From the NCBI RefSeq assembly GCF_015277775.1, contig NZ_CP063849.1, forward strand, positions 2,170,001 to 2,234,000: a stretch of 64,000 nt of DNA, given 5' to 3'. The position numbers were made by a program, and so were the translations under genes. This stretch comes from Paludibaculum fermentans. Lineage in GTDB: Bacteria > Acidobacteriota > Terriglobia > Bryobacterales > Bryobacteraceae. The notes under the pieces are model-generated. The model had not been told where the DNA came from and did not search any database. It saw only the letters and a list, made by a program, of their open reading frames with translations. Shown piece by piece: positions 11,530 through 23,035 of the stretch (the first letter of the stretch is position 1; every line of letters begins with the position of its first letter).

Positions 11530-11644
11530 TCCCTCTCCAACGCGCTTAGAACCGGTTCAACCGATTGTAACGCTATTACTTCAGACGCATTCCGCGGCCA
11601 CTTTGATTCACTGGCCGTCCGTAACTTCTACTTTGGAGCCCACT

Positions 11645-13033
11645 TTACCCGCGAATTCCCTCAACCTCACCCACTCGCAATACACGCCGAGTGCCTGGAC
11701 CTGCTGCCGCCCAGGCGGCTGCTCCAAACCTCCGAGCCCAAACGATGCGGCCCTTCGATACGATCATCGGCCAATCCGGCCGGTTCCATGAGGGCACCCG
11801 CTCCGACTGCATCAGGTGCTTCAACTTCACCGGTCTGTCCCGCCCTACTGGTTGATACGTATCACCAGCGTGCAAGTTCCTAAGGATCAGAGGAAAAGAC
11901 AGACGATCGAAATCCAACCAATCTCTGCCTACATTATATAGGCATTCCGCGCCGTCCGCCGGGGGTGGGCAAACGGTTGCGTCCTCAACCACTTCCAGCG
12001 TCACCGGCCCGGCTGAGGCACGGCCGGGTTCCGGCAAGCCGATCGCCCAATCGGCCGCCCGCTCCAGTTCCGGCGGCGCCAGCCTGAGCCATTCAAACGA
12101 TCGCCGCGCCGTCACGCCCGGCAACACCGCCTGCCCCTCCCCATCCGCCTGCAGGACGAGCCGCAGCAACCGCTCGACATGCTCCTGCGTGAAACGCCTC
12201 AGCGAACCGGCCGTCCGCTCCAGGCCCAGCCGCAGGACGCGCCGGATCAGGGCCGGATGCAGCCGCCGCAGCTCTATCGTGTTGAAAATGTACGGATTCT
12301 CTCCGGTGATCGAGCGGCGGAAGGCGTCCTCGACACTCTCGCGCCAGTAGTCTTCTTCTGAGGCCGCGATCGAGGCCAGCCGCGCCAGCGCCCGGCCGGA
12401 ACCGGCGCGCACGTGCTCCTCCAGATCGGGCAGGATCCGCTGCCGCAGGACATTGCGACGGAAACGAAGGTCAAGATTCGACGAATCTTCTCTCCACCAC
12501 AGCCCCTGCGAGCCCAGCCACTGCCGGACCTCCGCCCGCTCTACCTCCAGCAATGGCCGGATGAGGCCCTCCGCCGTGACCGGCAGAATCCCGGCGAGCC
12601 CGCCCGGTCCGCTGCCGCGCACCAATCGAAAGAGCACCGTTTCCGCCTGGTCGGAGAGCGTATGCCCGGTCGCCACCCGGCTCAAGCCCAGAGTCCGGGT
12701 GGCCTCCGCGAAGAACCGCTGCCGCGCCCGCCGCGCTTCCTGTTCCAGATTGCCGTGGGTCGTGTCGAGTTCTGCGCGCTGGATGGTCCAGGGCAGGCCC
12801 CACTCCTCCGCCAGGGACGCCACAAACGCGGCATCCCCGTCTGATTCCGCACCCCTGAGTCCATGATTCAGATGTAGGATATGGAGCCGGAACCCCAATT
12901 GGCCCGCCAGCGCCCGCAGGACTCCCGCCAGGCACACTGAGTCGGCGCCGCCGGACACGGCGACCCCGGCCACGTCACCCTGCCGCAGCATCTGGTATTT
13001 CCCGATGGTCCGCGCGACACGTTGCAGCAGCAT
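11645..13033 (-). CDS. tilS: tRNA(Ile)-lysidine synthase
   Basis: 462 residues from the ATG at 13033 (an in-frame GTG 24 nt earlier is less likely). The N-terminal PP-loop ATPase motif SGGADS (27-32) and the HLNHGLRG segment identify TilS, which attaches lysine to C34 of tRNA-Ile(CAU) so that it reads AUA codons. The middle carries the substrate-recognition domain (DSSNLDLRFRRNVLR), and the C-terminal domain contains the DRPVKLKHLMQSERVP motif. ftsH follows downstream. The enzyme is essential in bacteria that rely on this tRNA. Confidence 0.93.
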   Translation of the reverse strand: MLLQRVARTIGKYQMLRQGDVAGVAVSGGADSVCLAGVLRALAGQLGFRLHILHLNHGLRGAESDGDAAFVASLAEEWGLPWTIQRAELDTTHGNLEQEARRARQRFFAEATRTLGLSRVATGHTLSDQAETVLFRLVRGSGPGGLAGILPVTAEGLIRPLLEVERAEVRQWLGSQGLWWREDSSNLDLRFRRNVLRQRILPDLEEHVRAGSGRALARLASIAASEEDYWRESVEDAFRRSITGENPYIFNTIELRRLHPALIRRVLRLGLERTAGSLRRFTQEHVERLLRLVLQADGEGQAVLPGVTARRSFEWLRLAPPELERAADWAIGLPEPGRASAGPVTLEVVEDATVCPPPADGAECLYNVGRDWLDFDRLSFPLILRNLHAGDTYQPVGRDRPVKLKHLMQSERVPSWNRPDWPMIVSKGRIVWARRFGAAAWAAAGPGTRRVLRVGEVEGIRG

Positions 13034-13067
13034 CGTGCCTCCATTGTAGAAGGGCACCCCGCTCCGC

Positions 13068-13994
13068 TTAGTTGTGCTTCGTGAAGCCGACGTTCTTCTG
13101 CCCGCTCAAGCAGTTGTAGATGGTGTCGATCCAGCCGTCGGTGGTGATGAACGCGCCGGACCACTTCTGCCACGCCGCCAGCGCCTTTTCCTTCTTCAAG
13201 TCATTGGCTGACTTCCCGCTGTCCATGCCCTGTTTCACCACGTCCCGCGTCTCCTTCAGCATCTTCACGAACTCTCGGACGTCGTCGATCGATGCGATGG
13301 CCCCGTGCCCGGGGATCACCTTCACATTGGCCGGCAGCAGGCCGATCGCCTTTTCCATGGCGTCGATCATCCCATCGATACTGCCGCCGCTGTCGACATC
13401 GATGTAGGGAAAGCCATACCGGACGAAGTCGTCACCCATGTGGACCACGTTCGACTGCGGGAAGAAGATGATGGAGTCGCCGTCCGTGTGACCCGAGGGG
13501 AAGTGCAGCGCCCGGATATCCTCGCCGTTCATATGAACCGTAACGTCGTGTTCAAACGTGACCACCGGCAAGGCGCCTTTGGGCTGCACCGGGTTGGCCG
13601 GCTTGCCGGGCGGCGTAGTGCCCTGCCCCATCAGGCGCTTGCGAACATTGTCCTGGGCAATGATGGTCGAGCTGCCGCCGAACTCCAGATTGCTGCCCGT
13701 GTGATCGCCGTGATAGTGAGTATTGATGACAAACCGCACCGGCTTATCAACGATGCCCCGGAGAGCCTCGCGGATCTTGCCGGCCAGCGGCGCGAACTGG
13801 TCGTCGACAATGACAATGCCATCCTCGCCGGCCGAGACGCCGATATTGCCTCCGGCGCCTTCCAACATATAGACGTTGCCGGCCACCTTGGTGACCTTCA
13901 TCTGCACCTTGCTGAAATCCTGCTGCTGGGCCACCAGCGGACAGACAGCCAGGAGAACTCCCACCAGACTCGTGAATCGCATGGGAGAAATCAT
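13068..13994 (-). CDS. Secreted metallo-beta-lactamase-fold hydrolase
   Basis: A 308-residue protein with a signal peptide (MRFTSLVGVLLAVCPLVAQQQ, from Met1 or Met5) and a metallo-beta-lactamase domain. The zinc motif NTHYHGDHTG is at 91-100, with later ligands in FPSGHTDGDS and VIPGHGAI. The DGDSIIFF and VHMGDDF segments match subclass-B-like, glyoxalase-II-related environmental homologues common in Acidobacteriota. The substrate is not predictable, and beta-lactam hydrolysis should not be assumed. It is separated from tilS by 34 nt on the same strand. Confidence 0.87.
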   Translation of the reverse strand: MISPMRFTSLVGVLLAVCPLVAQQQDFSKVQMKVTKVAGNVYMLEGAGGNIGVSAGEDGIVIVDDQFAPLAGKIREALRGIVDKPVRFVINTHYHGDHTGSNLEFGGSSTIIAQDNVRKRLMGQGTTPPGKPANPVQPKGALPVVTFEHDVTVHMNGEDIRALHFPSGHTDGDSIIFFPQSNVVHMGDDFVRYGFPYIDVDSGGSIDGMIDAMEKAIGLLPANVKVIPGHGAIASIDDVREFVKMLKETRDVVKQGMDSGKSANDLKKEKALAAWQKWSGAFITTDGWIDTIYNCLSGQKNVGFTKHN

Positions 13995-14056
13995 CGCGCG
14001 TACTCGAGGAATTCACAAGGGGCCCGCTGGACCATGCGCCAGCGGGCCCCTTGCCA

Positions 14057-14827
14057 TCAACTCGCCTTGGCCAGCCGCTCAGTCAACTCATCCCAACCCT
14101 GCAGCAGCGTATCGGCCCCGGCCGCCGCCTCGCCCTTGAGGTACCAGGTGTTGGTGAGGGCCGTCGTGTCGCCCCACTTCTCGGCAAAGAGCCCCACCGT
14201 CCCGCCGTGGATTGAATCCAGCCCAAGAATCAGGTAACCCGGATCCTTCTGGAAGACGATGGCTCCGGAGACGCTGGCGCCGCCGGGTAGTGTGGCCTTG
14301 TACTGCCCGGATCCGGTCTCCTCATAGGCAAGGGCCGCCTTCAACTCCGCCATCAACTCGGCCGGCGGGCGCTGGATCATTGCCATTTTGTTCACGGTTT
14401 GCGCAGGCAGTTCGCGCGTGTTTTCGAGGTCGTGCCGCAGTAGTTGCAGGAAGGAAGACCAGCCCCCGCCAGAGGATTCGTACTCATTGTCGAACGAGGC
14501 GTCCGCCCCGAACCCCGAATGCACCAGCCGCAGCGTTGTCTTCCCCGCCCCACCTTCGATGAGGAACTCCACCACACGCGGCCCCTTCGCCCCGTGATCC
14601 TCTGTCCAGGCCAGACGCTTGCCGGGTTCCCAGGCCGTGATGGGCGCCGTACCCTCCATGCCCGGGCCCCAGGAGATGGTCACCTTGCCACCCTCGCCGG
14701 GTTCCACCCTCGCAATCGGCGCGAACCAGCGCGTGATCTGGTCGCCCTCGCTGATCGCCTTCCAAACCTGTTCCGGTGTCGCATCGATCTCTACACTCAG
14801 ATCGAGATTCCGTTTGCCTTCGCTCAT
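14057..14827 (-). CDS. SRPBCC (START/AHSA1-like) domain protein
   Basis: 256 residues from the ATG at 14827, which has an AGGGAGG Shine-Dalgarno upstream. The N-terminal half is an AHSA1/SRPBCC domain (LSVEIDATPEQVWKAISEGDQITRWFAP begins it in shorter form; ITAWEPGKRLAW and WSSFLQLLRHDLE lie inside), a ligand-cavity fold. The second half, about 150-256, repeats a similar pattern in weaker form. It lies 11 nt after the HTH regulator gene, the typical ArsR-regulator/SRPBCC pair. The frame is open to 15784, but that upstream part is antisense-frame noise over the regulator gene. Confidence 0.83.
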   Translation of the reverse strand: MSEGKRNLDLSVEIDATPEQVWKAISEGDQITRWFAPIARVEPGEGGKVTISWGPGMEGTAPITAWEPGKRLAWTEDHGAKGPRVVEFLIEGGAGKTTLRLVHSGFGADASFDNEYESSGGGWSSFLQLLRHDLENTRELPAQTVNKMAMIQRPPAELMAELKAALAYEETGSGQYKATLPGGASVSGAIVFQKDPGYLILGLDSIHGGTVGLFAEKWGDTTALTNTWYLKGEAAAGADTLLQGWDELTERLAKAS

Positions 14828-14838
14828 GCCTTCCTCCC

Positions 14839-15486
14839 TTAGTCGAGTTGTGCCCCCTCGGGGCCGTCGTCCTGCTGTTTCGTGATGGCTGGATAAGCGC
14901 CGGCGACAAACCGGAAGATCCGGCCTTCGGGCGACGCCGAGTCGTGATAGCGCGCGGTCAGCCGCGCCAGGGCCGTCGTCAATTCTTCCGAAAAGGCATG
15001 ACGGTCGGCCGCATTGCGGAAACGTACCTCGGTCTCTAGCGTGAGGGTCGACAGCCGCTGGCCCGCCCGGCGCGACCGCAAGCCCAGCACCGCCAGATCG
15101 CGAATGATGCGAGCCGCGGCCGCAACCAGATAGGCGGCGGAAAAGCGGTCGCGCTGCACCTCGGGCGTAGCGCCCAGCTCGCCCAGTGCTTCGGGGCTGA
15201 TGAGATAGGACTGGGCCGTCGCCTGGACGATCCGCTCCACGCAGTTCCCTTTGCGCCGCTCCTCGACGAAGCACAGGAAGCCCTCTTTCTCGAGTTCGCG
15301 CAGGTGATAGTTCACCTGCTGCCGCGGCAGATCGATGTGCCGGCCAATGGAGGAAGCCGACTGCGGCTCCCGCAGCTCGTGCAGGATCCGCAGGCGCACA
15401 GGCTGCATCATGGCAGCCGCACGGGCCGGATCGCGGACTATTTCGAGCTGGGGCAAGGCCGCCATGGATCCGTTCCAGTTCAGCAC
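14839..15486 (-). CDS. ArsR-like winged-helix transcriptional regulator
   Basis: A 215-residue protein with an N-terminal HTH domain: RLRILHELREPQSASSIG leads into the recognition region LPRQQVNYHLRELE, then a wing with EERRKGN. This matches HTH_20/ArsR-type regulators that accompany SRPBCC proteins. The C-terminal half is helical (AAYLVAAAARIIRDLAVLGLR) and probably dimerises or binds a ligand. Met1 (15486) or Met8 (15465) could be the start. The first codons form one arm of a 12-bp inverted repeat whose other arm lies about 90 nt upstream, a candidate autoregulatory operator. Confidence 0.83.
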   Translation of the reverse strand: MLNWNGSMAALPQLEIVRDPARAAAMMQPVRLRILHELREPQSASSIGRHIDLPRQQVNYHLRELEKEGFLCFVEERRKGNCVERIVQATAQSYLISPEALGELGATPEVQRDRFSAAYLVAAAARIIRDLAVLGLRSRRAGQRLSTLTLETEVRFRNAADRHAFSEELTTALARLTARYHDSASPEGRIFRFVAGAYPAITKQQDDGPEGAQLD

Positions 15487-15583
15487 CGAATACTTTTCTT
15501 GTCAAGACGAATATGTACGTCGGTAGGCCTCTCGACGAACGGCTCCATGGATTTGGCTCCGATTTGTCATCGAACTGGAACGG
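15470..15583. promoter_or_regulatory. 12-bp inverted repeat flanking the divergent promoter region
   Basis: CCGTTCCAGTTC (15470-15481) is matched by its exact reverse complement GAACTGGAACGG (15572-15583). The two arms bracket the 15487-15603 region between the minus-strand regulator and the plus-strand membrane gene. One arm lies within the regulator's first codons. They may be two half-operators bound by the regulator, or a duplication of the gene start. Confidence 0.55.
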
Positions 15584-15603
15584 TTTGCTACTAGCCTGAT
15601 GGC

Positions 15604-16137
15604 TTGACCTCCCCGCGGCAGACTGAGAGCCTGGGCGTCGCCTTGCGGCGCACGCTGAATGAGCCGGCGGACGTACTCTGGTCCGGTTGGCATTGGAAGG
15701 CCGCCCTGCTGAGTGCCACAGTCCGGGCGCTGCTCTTCCTGGCCGCCACCTTGAGATCGGGTTGGCGCGCCGCGGCCGGTGCAATGGCCGTGGAGTTCTT
15801 ACTGAGGGTGGCCACCACAGGATTTTGCGGGGCCGTCACACAGTCGTTGCGGCATGTTCAACCGGCGTGGCACGGGGCGATGGTGAGCCTGGTGGCGCTG
15901 CCCTTGGGATTGCAGGTTTTGGAACTGGTCCTGCACATCCTGCGCGGCACGCCGCACTGGCGGACGGGGCTTTGGGCTTCGACGGTCTTCACGATTCTGT
16001 CAACGCTCTTCCATCTGCATTGCACACGGCAGGGCGCCTACCTGACGGGCGCCGGCGGGACTTCGCTGCGAGACGATCTGCGGCGGACTCCGGACCTGGT
16101 GGCCGGGTTTCTGCGCGTCGGTCTGTGGAAGGGATAA
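15604..16137 (+). CDS. Hypothetical membrane protein
   Basis: 177 residues from a TTG start, with no recognised family. Hydrophobic stretches fit several transmembrane helices (ALLSATVRALLFLAATL, AMAVEFLLRVATTGF, MVSLVALPLGLQVLELVL, ASTVFTILSTLFHL), with a basic, amphipathic C terminus. It is transcribed divergently from the HTH/SRPBCC pair and lies just upstream of the PHP gene. No convincing Shine-Dalgarno precedes the TTG, so the N terminus is uncertain. Codon use and lack of stops support it as real. Confidence 0.6.
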   Translation: MTSPRQTESLGVALRRTLNEPADVLWSGWHWKAALLSATVRALLFLAATLRSGWRAAAGAMAVEFLLRVATTGFCGAVTQSLRHVQPAWHGAMVSLVALPLGLQVLELVLHILRGTPHWRTGLWASTVFTILSTLFHLHCTRQGAYLTGAGGTSLRDDLRRTPDLVAGFLRVGLWKG

Positions 16138-16280
16138 GCCATCCGCTTGGAACAGAAACAGGCCGCAATGTTTCCGCAGTTTCATCGATTCTCCATCAAG
16201 CTGCAAGGACCCTTCGCTGATCCTGGTCCAGATGAGTGCGCGGCGCGGCCGGCCTGATTCGCGGCGCCGAGGGAGGTAGA

Positions 16281-17414
16281 GTGAACCGGACCAGAATGGA
16301 CCTGCACTGGCGCGAGCCCAAGGCGGCGGCGCGGTATCGGCGAGGCGTCTCGCTGCACAGCCACACGATGCACTCGCGGGAAACGTTGTCGTTCATTCCC
16401 AGGCATGTGCCGCACATTCCCGTGCTCGGCCCCCTGGTGAGCGCACAGGAGCGGCGGTATCGCGAGCGCACAGGCCGGGCTCTCGACTATACGAGAGCCT
16501 GGTGGACGCCTCCGCTGGGCGGCCCGCAGGCACTGGAACTGGAGACCCGGCAGATCACTGAGAAGCTGGGCCTGGAGGCGCTGGTGTCCTTGACGGACCA
16601 CGACAACATGGACGCTCCCAGGCTGTTGACCGTGGTGGAGCCGTCCAGGATCGTGCCGCACTCAGTGGAGTGGACGGTGCCGTTTGGGCCGTCGTTCGTG
16701 CATCTGGGCGTCCACAACATTCCACATGGCCCGCTGCCGGCACTGGAGGCGGGCATGCGCGAATATACACAGAGCCCGGACCCGGCGCTGCTGGCTGGCC
16801 TGCTGGAGGAGTTGAGCTCCGCCCGCGAGACGCTGGTGGTGCTGAACCATCCACTTTGGGACGAGGCGTGCATCGGGGCGGCGCGCCATGCGGCGTTGAT
16901 CGCGGGCTTCCTGCACAGGCACCGCGGCTGGATCCATGCGCTGGAGTTCAACGGGCTGCGGCCCTGGAGCGAGAACCGGGCGGTGTTGGATCTCGGCCTG
17001 GACTGCGGCTTGCCTGTAATCTCCGGCGGAGACCGTCACGGTTTGGAACCGAATGCGGTGGTCAACCTGACCCACGCGGCGACCTTCTGTGAGTTTGTGG
17101 ACGAGGTGAGGACACACGGCGCCAGCCACATGCTGGTGCTGCCGCAGTTTCGCGAGGCGTTCCTGCTGCGATGCTTCGAGGTGCTGCGCGACGCGCTGTG
17201 CCACCTGCCGGATGCGGCGGGCCGCGAGTCGTGGGCGCAGCGAGTGTGGTTTCAACCGGAGCAAGGCGAGCCGGTGACCATCGCCGAGTTGTGGGGCGGC
17301 GAAGGCCCGGCCGTGGTGCGCTACTTCGTGGGCCTCGTACAGTTGTTCAGCAACTCCAGGGTGCACGACATGGTGCGCGCAGCGCTGGCCGGCAGCGAGG
17401 AGGCGGCCCTGTGA
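16281..17414 (+). CDS. PHP-domain metal-dependent hydrolase
   Basis: 377 residues from the GTG at 16281, chosen because GGGAGG lies just upstream. The N-terminal PHP signature LHSHTMHSRETLS (HSH at about 26-28) is followed by LTDHDNMD, VVLNHPLWD, EFNGLRPWSE and ISGGDRHGLEPN, giving the expected His/Asp ligands for a trinuclear metal centre. PHP enzymes are phosphoesterases, for example in histidinol phosphate or nucleic acid metabolism. This one is longer than HisK-type phosphatases. It overlaps the glycosyltransferase gene by 4 nt (GTGA), which suggests a role in envelope polysaccharide or lipid metabolism rather than histidine synthesis. Confidence 0.82.
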   Translation: MNRTRMDLHWREPKAAARYRRGVSLHSHTMHSRETLSFIPRHVPHIPVLGPLVSAQERRYRERTGRALDYTRAWWTPPLGGPQALELETRQITEKLGLEALVSLTDHDNMDAPRLLTVVEPSRIVPHSVEWTVPFGPSFVHLGVHNIPHGPLPALEAGMREYTQSPDPALLAGLLEELSSARETLVVLNHPLWDEACIGAARHAALIAGFLHRHRGWIHALEFNGLRPWSENRAVLDLGLDCGLPVISGGDRHGLEPNAVVNLTHAATFCEFVDEVRTHGASHMLVLPQFREAFLLRCFEVLRDALCHLPDAAGRESWAQRVWFQPEQGEPVTIAELWGGEGPAVVRYFVGLVQLFSNSRVHDMVRAALAGSEEAAL

Positions 17415-18637
17415 TCCCGCGGGTCGCGTTCTTCACTGACAGCTTCCATGAGGTGAACGGCGTCGCCTTGACCAGTCGGAGCCTGCACGAGTTTGCGCGG
17501 CGGCGTCAGTATCCGTTCCTGTCGATTCACTATGGAGCGAAGGCCGCGCTCGAAAAGCAGGGTGAGTTCTGGATCGCGGAGTATGAGCGCAGCCGTTGGC
17601 GGCTGGGCCTGGAGCGCGACCTGTCGTTCGACCTGCTTTGCTGGCGGAATCTGCCGGCCGTCTTGAAGCTGTTGCGTGAGTTTGAACCGGATGTGATCCA
17701 CGCCACGGGCCCTGGCGATATGGGGTTGCCGGCAGCCTGGCTGGCGCATCGGTTGGGTGTGCCGCTGGTGCTGTCGTGGCATACGAACGTACACGAGTAT
17801 GCGGGCCGGCGATTGCGGCGGATGCTGCAGGGTTGGCCAGGCTCACTGGCCGGGCGCGTGGACGAGCTTGGGGAGCGGGCCGCGTTGGCGCTGACCGCGC
17901 GTTTCTACCAACTGGCGCGCGTGCTGCTGGCGCCGAGTCCGGAATTGTGCACGTTGCTGCACGAGCGCACCGGGCGCCCGGTGCGCCTCATGAGGCGCGG
18001 GAGCAACCCCGAGACGTTCCATCCTTCCCTGCGCGCACGGCCCGTGGAGGCGGACGAGGTGCTCATCGGGTTCGTGGGGAGGCTGTCGCCGGAGAAGAAT
18101 GTGCGGCTGCTGGCTGCTCTGGAGGAGGCCCTGGAACGGGTGATGCCAGGCCGCTACTCCTTCCTGATTGTCGGGGACGGCAGCGAGCGCGCATGGCTGG
18201 AGTCGCGGTTGCGGCGGGCCCGATTCACCGGAGTGCTGCGCGGGCCTGAGCTGGCCCGGGCCTATGCGGATATGGATCTGTTCGTGTTTCCTTCGGAGAC
18301 CGACACATACGGGAATGTTGTCGTCGAGGCCATGGCGAGCGGAGTCCCCGTCGTGGTCACGGGACGAGGGGGTCCGCGGTTCCTGGTGCGGCCGGGTGAG
18401 ACGGGCCTGATTGGCGCGACCCGGGAAGCCTTTGTCGAACAGGTTGTCAGGCTGGCGCTCGACAACAAACTGCGCTGGGGGATGCGGCAGCCGGCGCGAG
18501 AGTTTGCGGAGAGCCAGTCCTGGGACCGGGTGTTCGAGGGGGTGTACGCCGCGTACGGCGAGGCTGTCCTGGGACAAAGGATGGCCGAGGAACGGCTGGG
18601 TGGCGGTGGGCGGTCAGCCCTGCCCGAGGAAATTTGA
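17411..18637 (+). CDS. Glycosyltransferase, GT4-like (GT-B fold)
   Basis: 408 residues. The GTG at 17411 overlaps the PHP stop, and the N terminus VIPRVAFFTDSFHEVNGVA is the typical GT-B opening. The C-terminal nucleotide-sugar domain shows IGFVGRLSPEKNV, FLIVGDGSERAWLE and the EX7E-type block FPSETDTYGNVVVEAMASG. It resembles family-4 enzymes such as glycolipid mannosyl- or glucosyltransferases. The likely role is adding a sugar to a lipid or surface polymer at the cytoplasmic membrane. The donor and acceptor are unknown. Confidence 0.86.
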   Translation: MIPRVAFFTDSFHEVNGVALTSRSLHEFARRRQYPFLSIHYGAKAALEKQGEFWIAEYERSRWRLGLERDLSFDLLCWRNLPAVLKLLREFEPDVIHATGPGDMGLPAAWLAHRLGVPLVLSWHTNVHEYAGRRLRRMLQGWPGSLAGRVDELGERAALALTARFYQLARVLLAPSPELCTLLHERTGRPVRLMRRGSNPETFHPSLRARPVEADEVLIGFVGRLSPEKNVRLLAALEEALERVMPGRYSFLIVGDGSERAWLESRLRRARFTGVLRGPELARAYADMDLFVFPSETDTYGNVVVEAMASGVPVVVTGRGGPRFLVRPGETGLIGATREAFVEQVVRLALDNKLRWGMRQPAREFAESQSWDRVFEGVYAAYGEAVLGQRMAEERLGGGGRSALPEEI

Positions 18638-19021
18638 GAGTCAGGCGGGAATCCCCTTGCCGCCTTGCCGGTGACGCCCGGGCGTCGCCTGACCAATATT
18701 TGCCAGCGCCCGATTGGGCGTACGGCCCAATCCTCGGCGACCGTGGGCAGATGCGGGTTTGCCGCTCCAGGCTCCCTTCCTGAGGAGATCACAAGCGCAG
18801 GCCGGCTGCATCAATCTCGGCCTATTCCTCCGTTAAGTCACTGAGAGGCAACGGCGGCCCGGCTCGCAATTCGGAGAAATTGCCAGGATTCCGCCAGACA
18901 TTCCCACATTGACCCTGCTGGATTTCCCGTGCCCGGCGCTGGCCGCCCATTGCAGCGGAACCCGAGCGGGCGTCCACGTGCAGCTTGTGGGGGGGACGCC
19001 TGCTGGGCGCCGGAGATGTTC
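18638..19021. other. Intergenic region with nested inverted repeats
   Basis: No gene is seen in these 384 nt. Directly after the glycosyltransferase stop, GTCAGGCG (18640-18647) pairs with CGCCTGAC (18686-18693) and encloses a 14-bp palindrome, GACGCCCGGGCGTC (18673-18686). A second hairpin, GATTGGGC/GCCCAATC (18712-18719 and 18725-18732, 5-nt loop), follows. The second is terminator-like but lacks a U-tract. The promoter of the kaiC-like gene should lie in the rest, but no clear -35/-10 pair stands out. Confidence 0.6.
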
Positions 19022-20577
19022 ATGAAGACAGCGTACGAAGGGACGGCGGACAAAGTGGTTCAGACTGGTATTTGCGGCCTGGATGAGCTCCTGCTGGGCG
19101 GGATTCCGAGGTCCAATGTGATTCTCGTCGAAGGAACAACCGGCACGGGCAAGACCCTGCTGGGTACCGAGTTCATCTACCGCGGGATTACCGAGTTCAA
19201 CGAGCCCGGAATTATCGTCGTCTTCGAAGTCAGCCCCGACAAGCTGATCCGGGACGCCGCCTCGATGGGCTGGGAGCTGGCGGCACTACAGGAGCAGCAC
19301 AAGCTACAGATCATCTTCACCAGCCCCAGCGTCCTGGATCAGGAGCTGCAAGCGGTGGATAGCCTGTTGCTGGAGACAGCATCCGAAATGGGGGCCCGCC
19401 GGATCTTCATCGATGGCATCGGCCTGCTGCGTCGATCGCCCCTGATGATCGGCGCAATCACGGCGGCCGGACCAGGCTCCTACCGGGAAACGCTCCAACA
19501 GCTCCTCGAAGGGCTCGACCGGGTGCATCTGACGACGATGCTCTCCCACGAAATCGGGACCTCCCCCGATACGCTGATGACGCTGGAATCGGCAGGCGCC
19601 CTGGCCGACACGATCATCCGGCTGCGGCGAACGCTGTTTAACCGGCGAATCCTGCGCAGTGTGGAGATCGTCAAGAGCCGCGGCCAAGGCTATGACCATG
19701 GAGAGCACTCCCTGGAAATCGTGGACGGCAAGGGCCTGCAAATGTTCCGCCGGGTCCAGGCGCCGCTGCGCCTGACTCTCGCCCAGCCCACCTCCAAGGC
19801 GCGGCGCTCGGCCATCGGAGTGGAGGCGCTGGACACATTGCTGGGCGGCGGAATCCTGGATGGGTCCACCACCATGGTGGTCGGACTTTCCGGCGTGGGC
19901 AAGACCGTCCTGGGCACGCAGATCCTGCGGCAGGGAGCGATCAACCTGAATCTGAAAGGGCTGCTGATCTCACTGGATGAACACCCCGCGCAGATTGTCC
20001 GCAATGCTGAAACCATCGGCCTGGATCTGCAGGCCCAGATCGACAATGGCACCATCCACGTCCTTTTCGACAGCCCGCAGGAACTGAACATAGACGTCCA
20101 TTTCGCCAAGATCGTGCGGACCATCGAGGAGCACAATATCCAGCGCATGGTCATCGACGGCATGACGAGCTACAGCACGGCCCTGGTCGACCAGGGTGTC
20201 TACCGCGACTTCTTTCATGCGCTAGTGGCGTACAGCAAGCACAGGCTGATGACAACCTTCTTCAGCTATGAGAACCCCGAGTTTCTGGGGCTCTCGTCCT
20301 TCATGCCGGATTTCCCCGTGAGCTCGATTGTGGACAACATCATCCTATTGAGCCTCGTGGAGATCAACAGTTCGCTGCGCCGCTGCCTCACGGTCGTGAA
20401 GTCACGGGGCAGCAAGCACGAGATCGATAGCCGGGAGTATGTGATCGGACAAGGCGGCATCACGCTTCTACCCTTCGACGAGCAGGTTGCCAGTGTGCAG
20501 CCGCTCTCCAAATACTCCGGCATCCTGAGCCGGGCTCCGAGCCGGCTGACCGTCCCGGTCCTGCCACTGAACAAAAT

Positions 20578-20581
<4 letters not shown>
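19022..20581 (+). CDS. KaiC-like double RecA-domain ATPase
   Basis: 519 residues, the size of KaiC. Two RecA/KaiC domains are arranged in tandem: Walker A GTTGTGKT (38-45) with Walker B RRIFIDGIG, and Walker A GLSGVGKT (289-296) with Walker B RMVIDGMTSY. KaiC is the cyanobacterial clock ATPase/kinase, and non-cyanobacterial homologues act in signalling without a known clock. The ATG at 19022 has GGAG just upstream; the frame is open earlier but without a ribosome site. The gene overlaps the following hybrid kinase (ATGA), so the two are co-translated and probably act together. No kaiA or kaiB is nearby. Confidence 0.88.
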
Positions 20582-22704
<2,123 letters not shown>

Positions 22705-23035
22705 CCGCCACAGCGAGAGAGAGAAACAGGGAGGGGGACGGTCCGTCCCGACCGAGCTACCTTGAGAAGCCAGCGCGTGCATCAGCACTCTATCCCGCCA
22801 CTGGACGGCGGTCCGCGGTGTCCAACCGAGAGCCGTGCAGGCAGGCTGGTCACAGCCCCCGCCAGCTCCGCCAAGCCCTCCTTGTCTGTCGCGAAGCGTC
22901 TCTTTGCGGACGTGGCAGGGTGGTTGCGCTCCCGCAAACAAGCCAGCATTAAAATATTTTCATATAAAACGGTAGTACTAGTACTAACGCGTGTATACTC
23001 GGGCTGGATCGATAGATCCGTCTCACGGAGGATCA
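22705..23035. other. Intergenic region upstream of the PEP-CTERM gene
   Basis: No gene is seen. A REP-like GGGGGACGGTCCGTCCCG sits at 22733-22750. Close to the PEP-CTERM gene is an AT-rich stretch (TTAAAATATTTTC near 22950), then the palindrome at 22974-22985, then GGATCGATAGATCC (23006-23019), a short hairpin just before the ribosome site. This block probably contains the promoter and leader. Confidence 0.5.
22974..22985. promoter_or_regulatory. 12-bp palindrome AGTACTAGTACT (candidate operator)
   Basis: A perfect palindrome, also readable as two AGTACT units, lies 51 nt upstream of the PEP-CTERM start codon, between an AT-rich tract and TATACT at 22994-22999. The location fits an operator overlapping a promoter. 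No bound regulator can be named. Confidence 0.45.

Noticed and set aside
14828-15784. Upstream extension of the SRPBCC open frame to 575 codons.
   Set aside because: That part overlaps the HTH regulator in another frame and is Arg/Ser/Pro-rich. A Shine-Dalgarno and typical N terminus support the start at 14827.
16281-17414. PHP protein as the histidinol phosphatase of the pathway.
   Set aside because: It is longer than HisK-type enzymes, 12 kb from the operon, and coupled to a glycosyltransferase. The HAD gene inside the operon is the better candidate.
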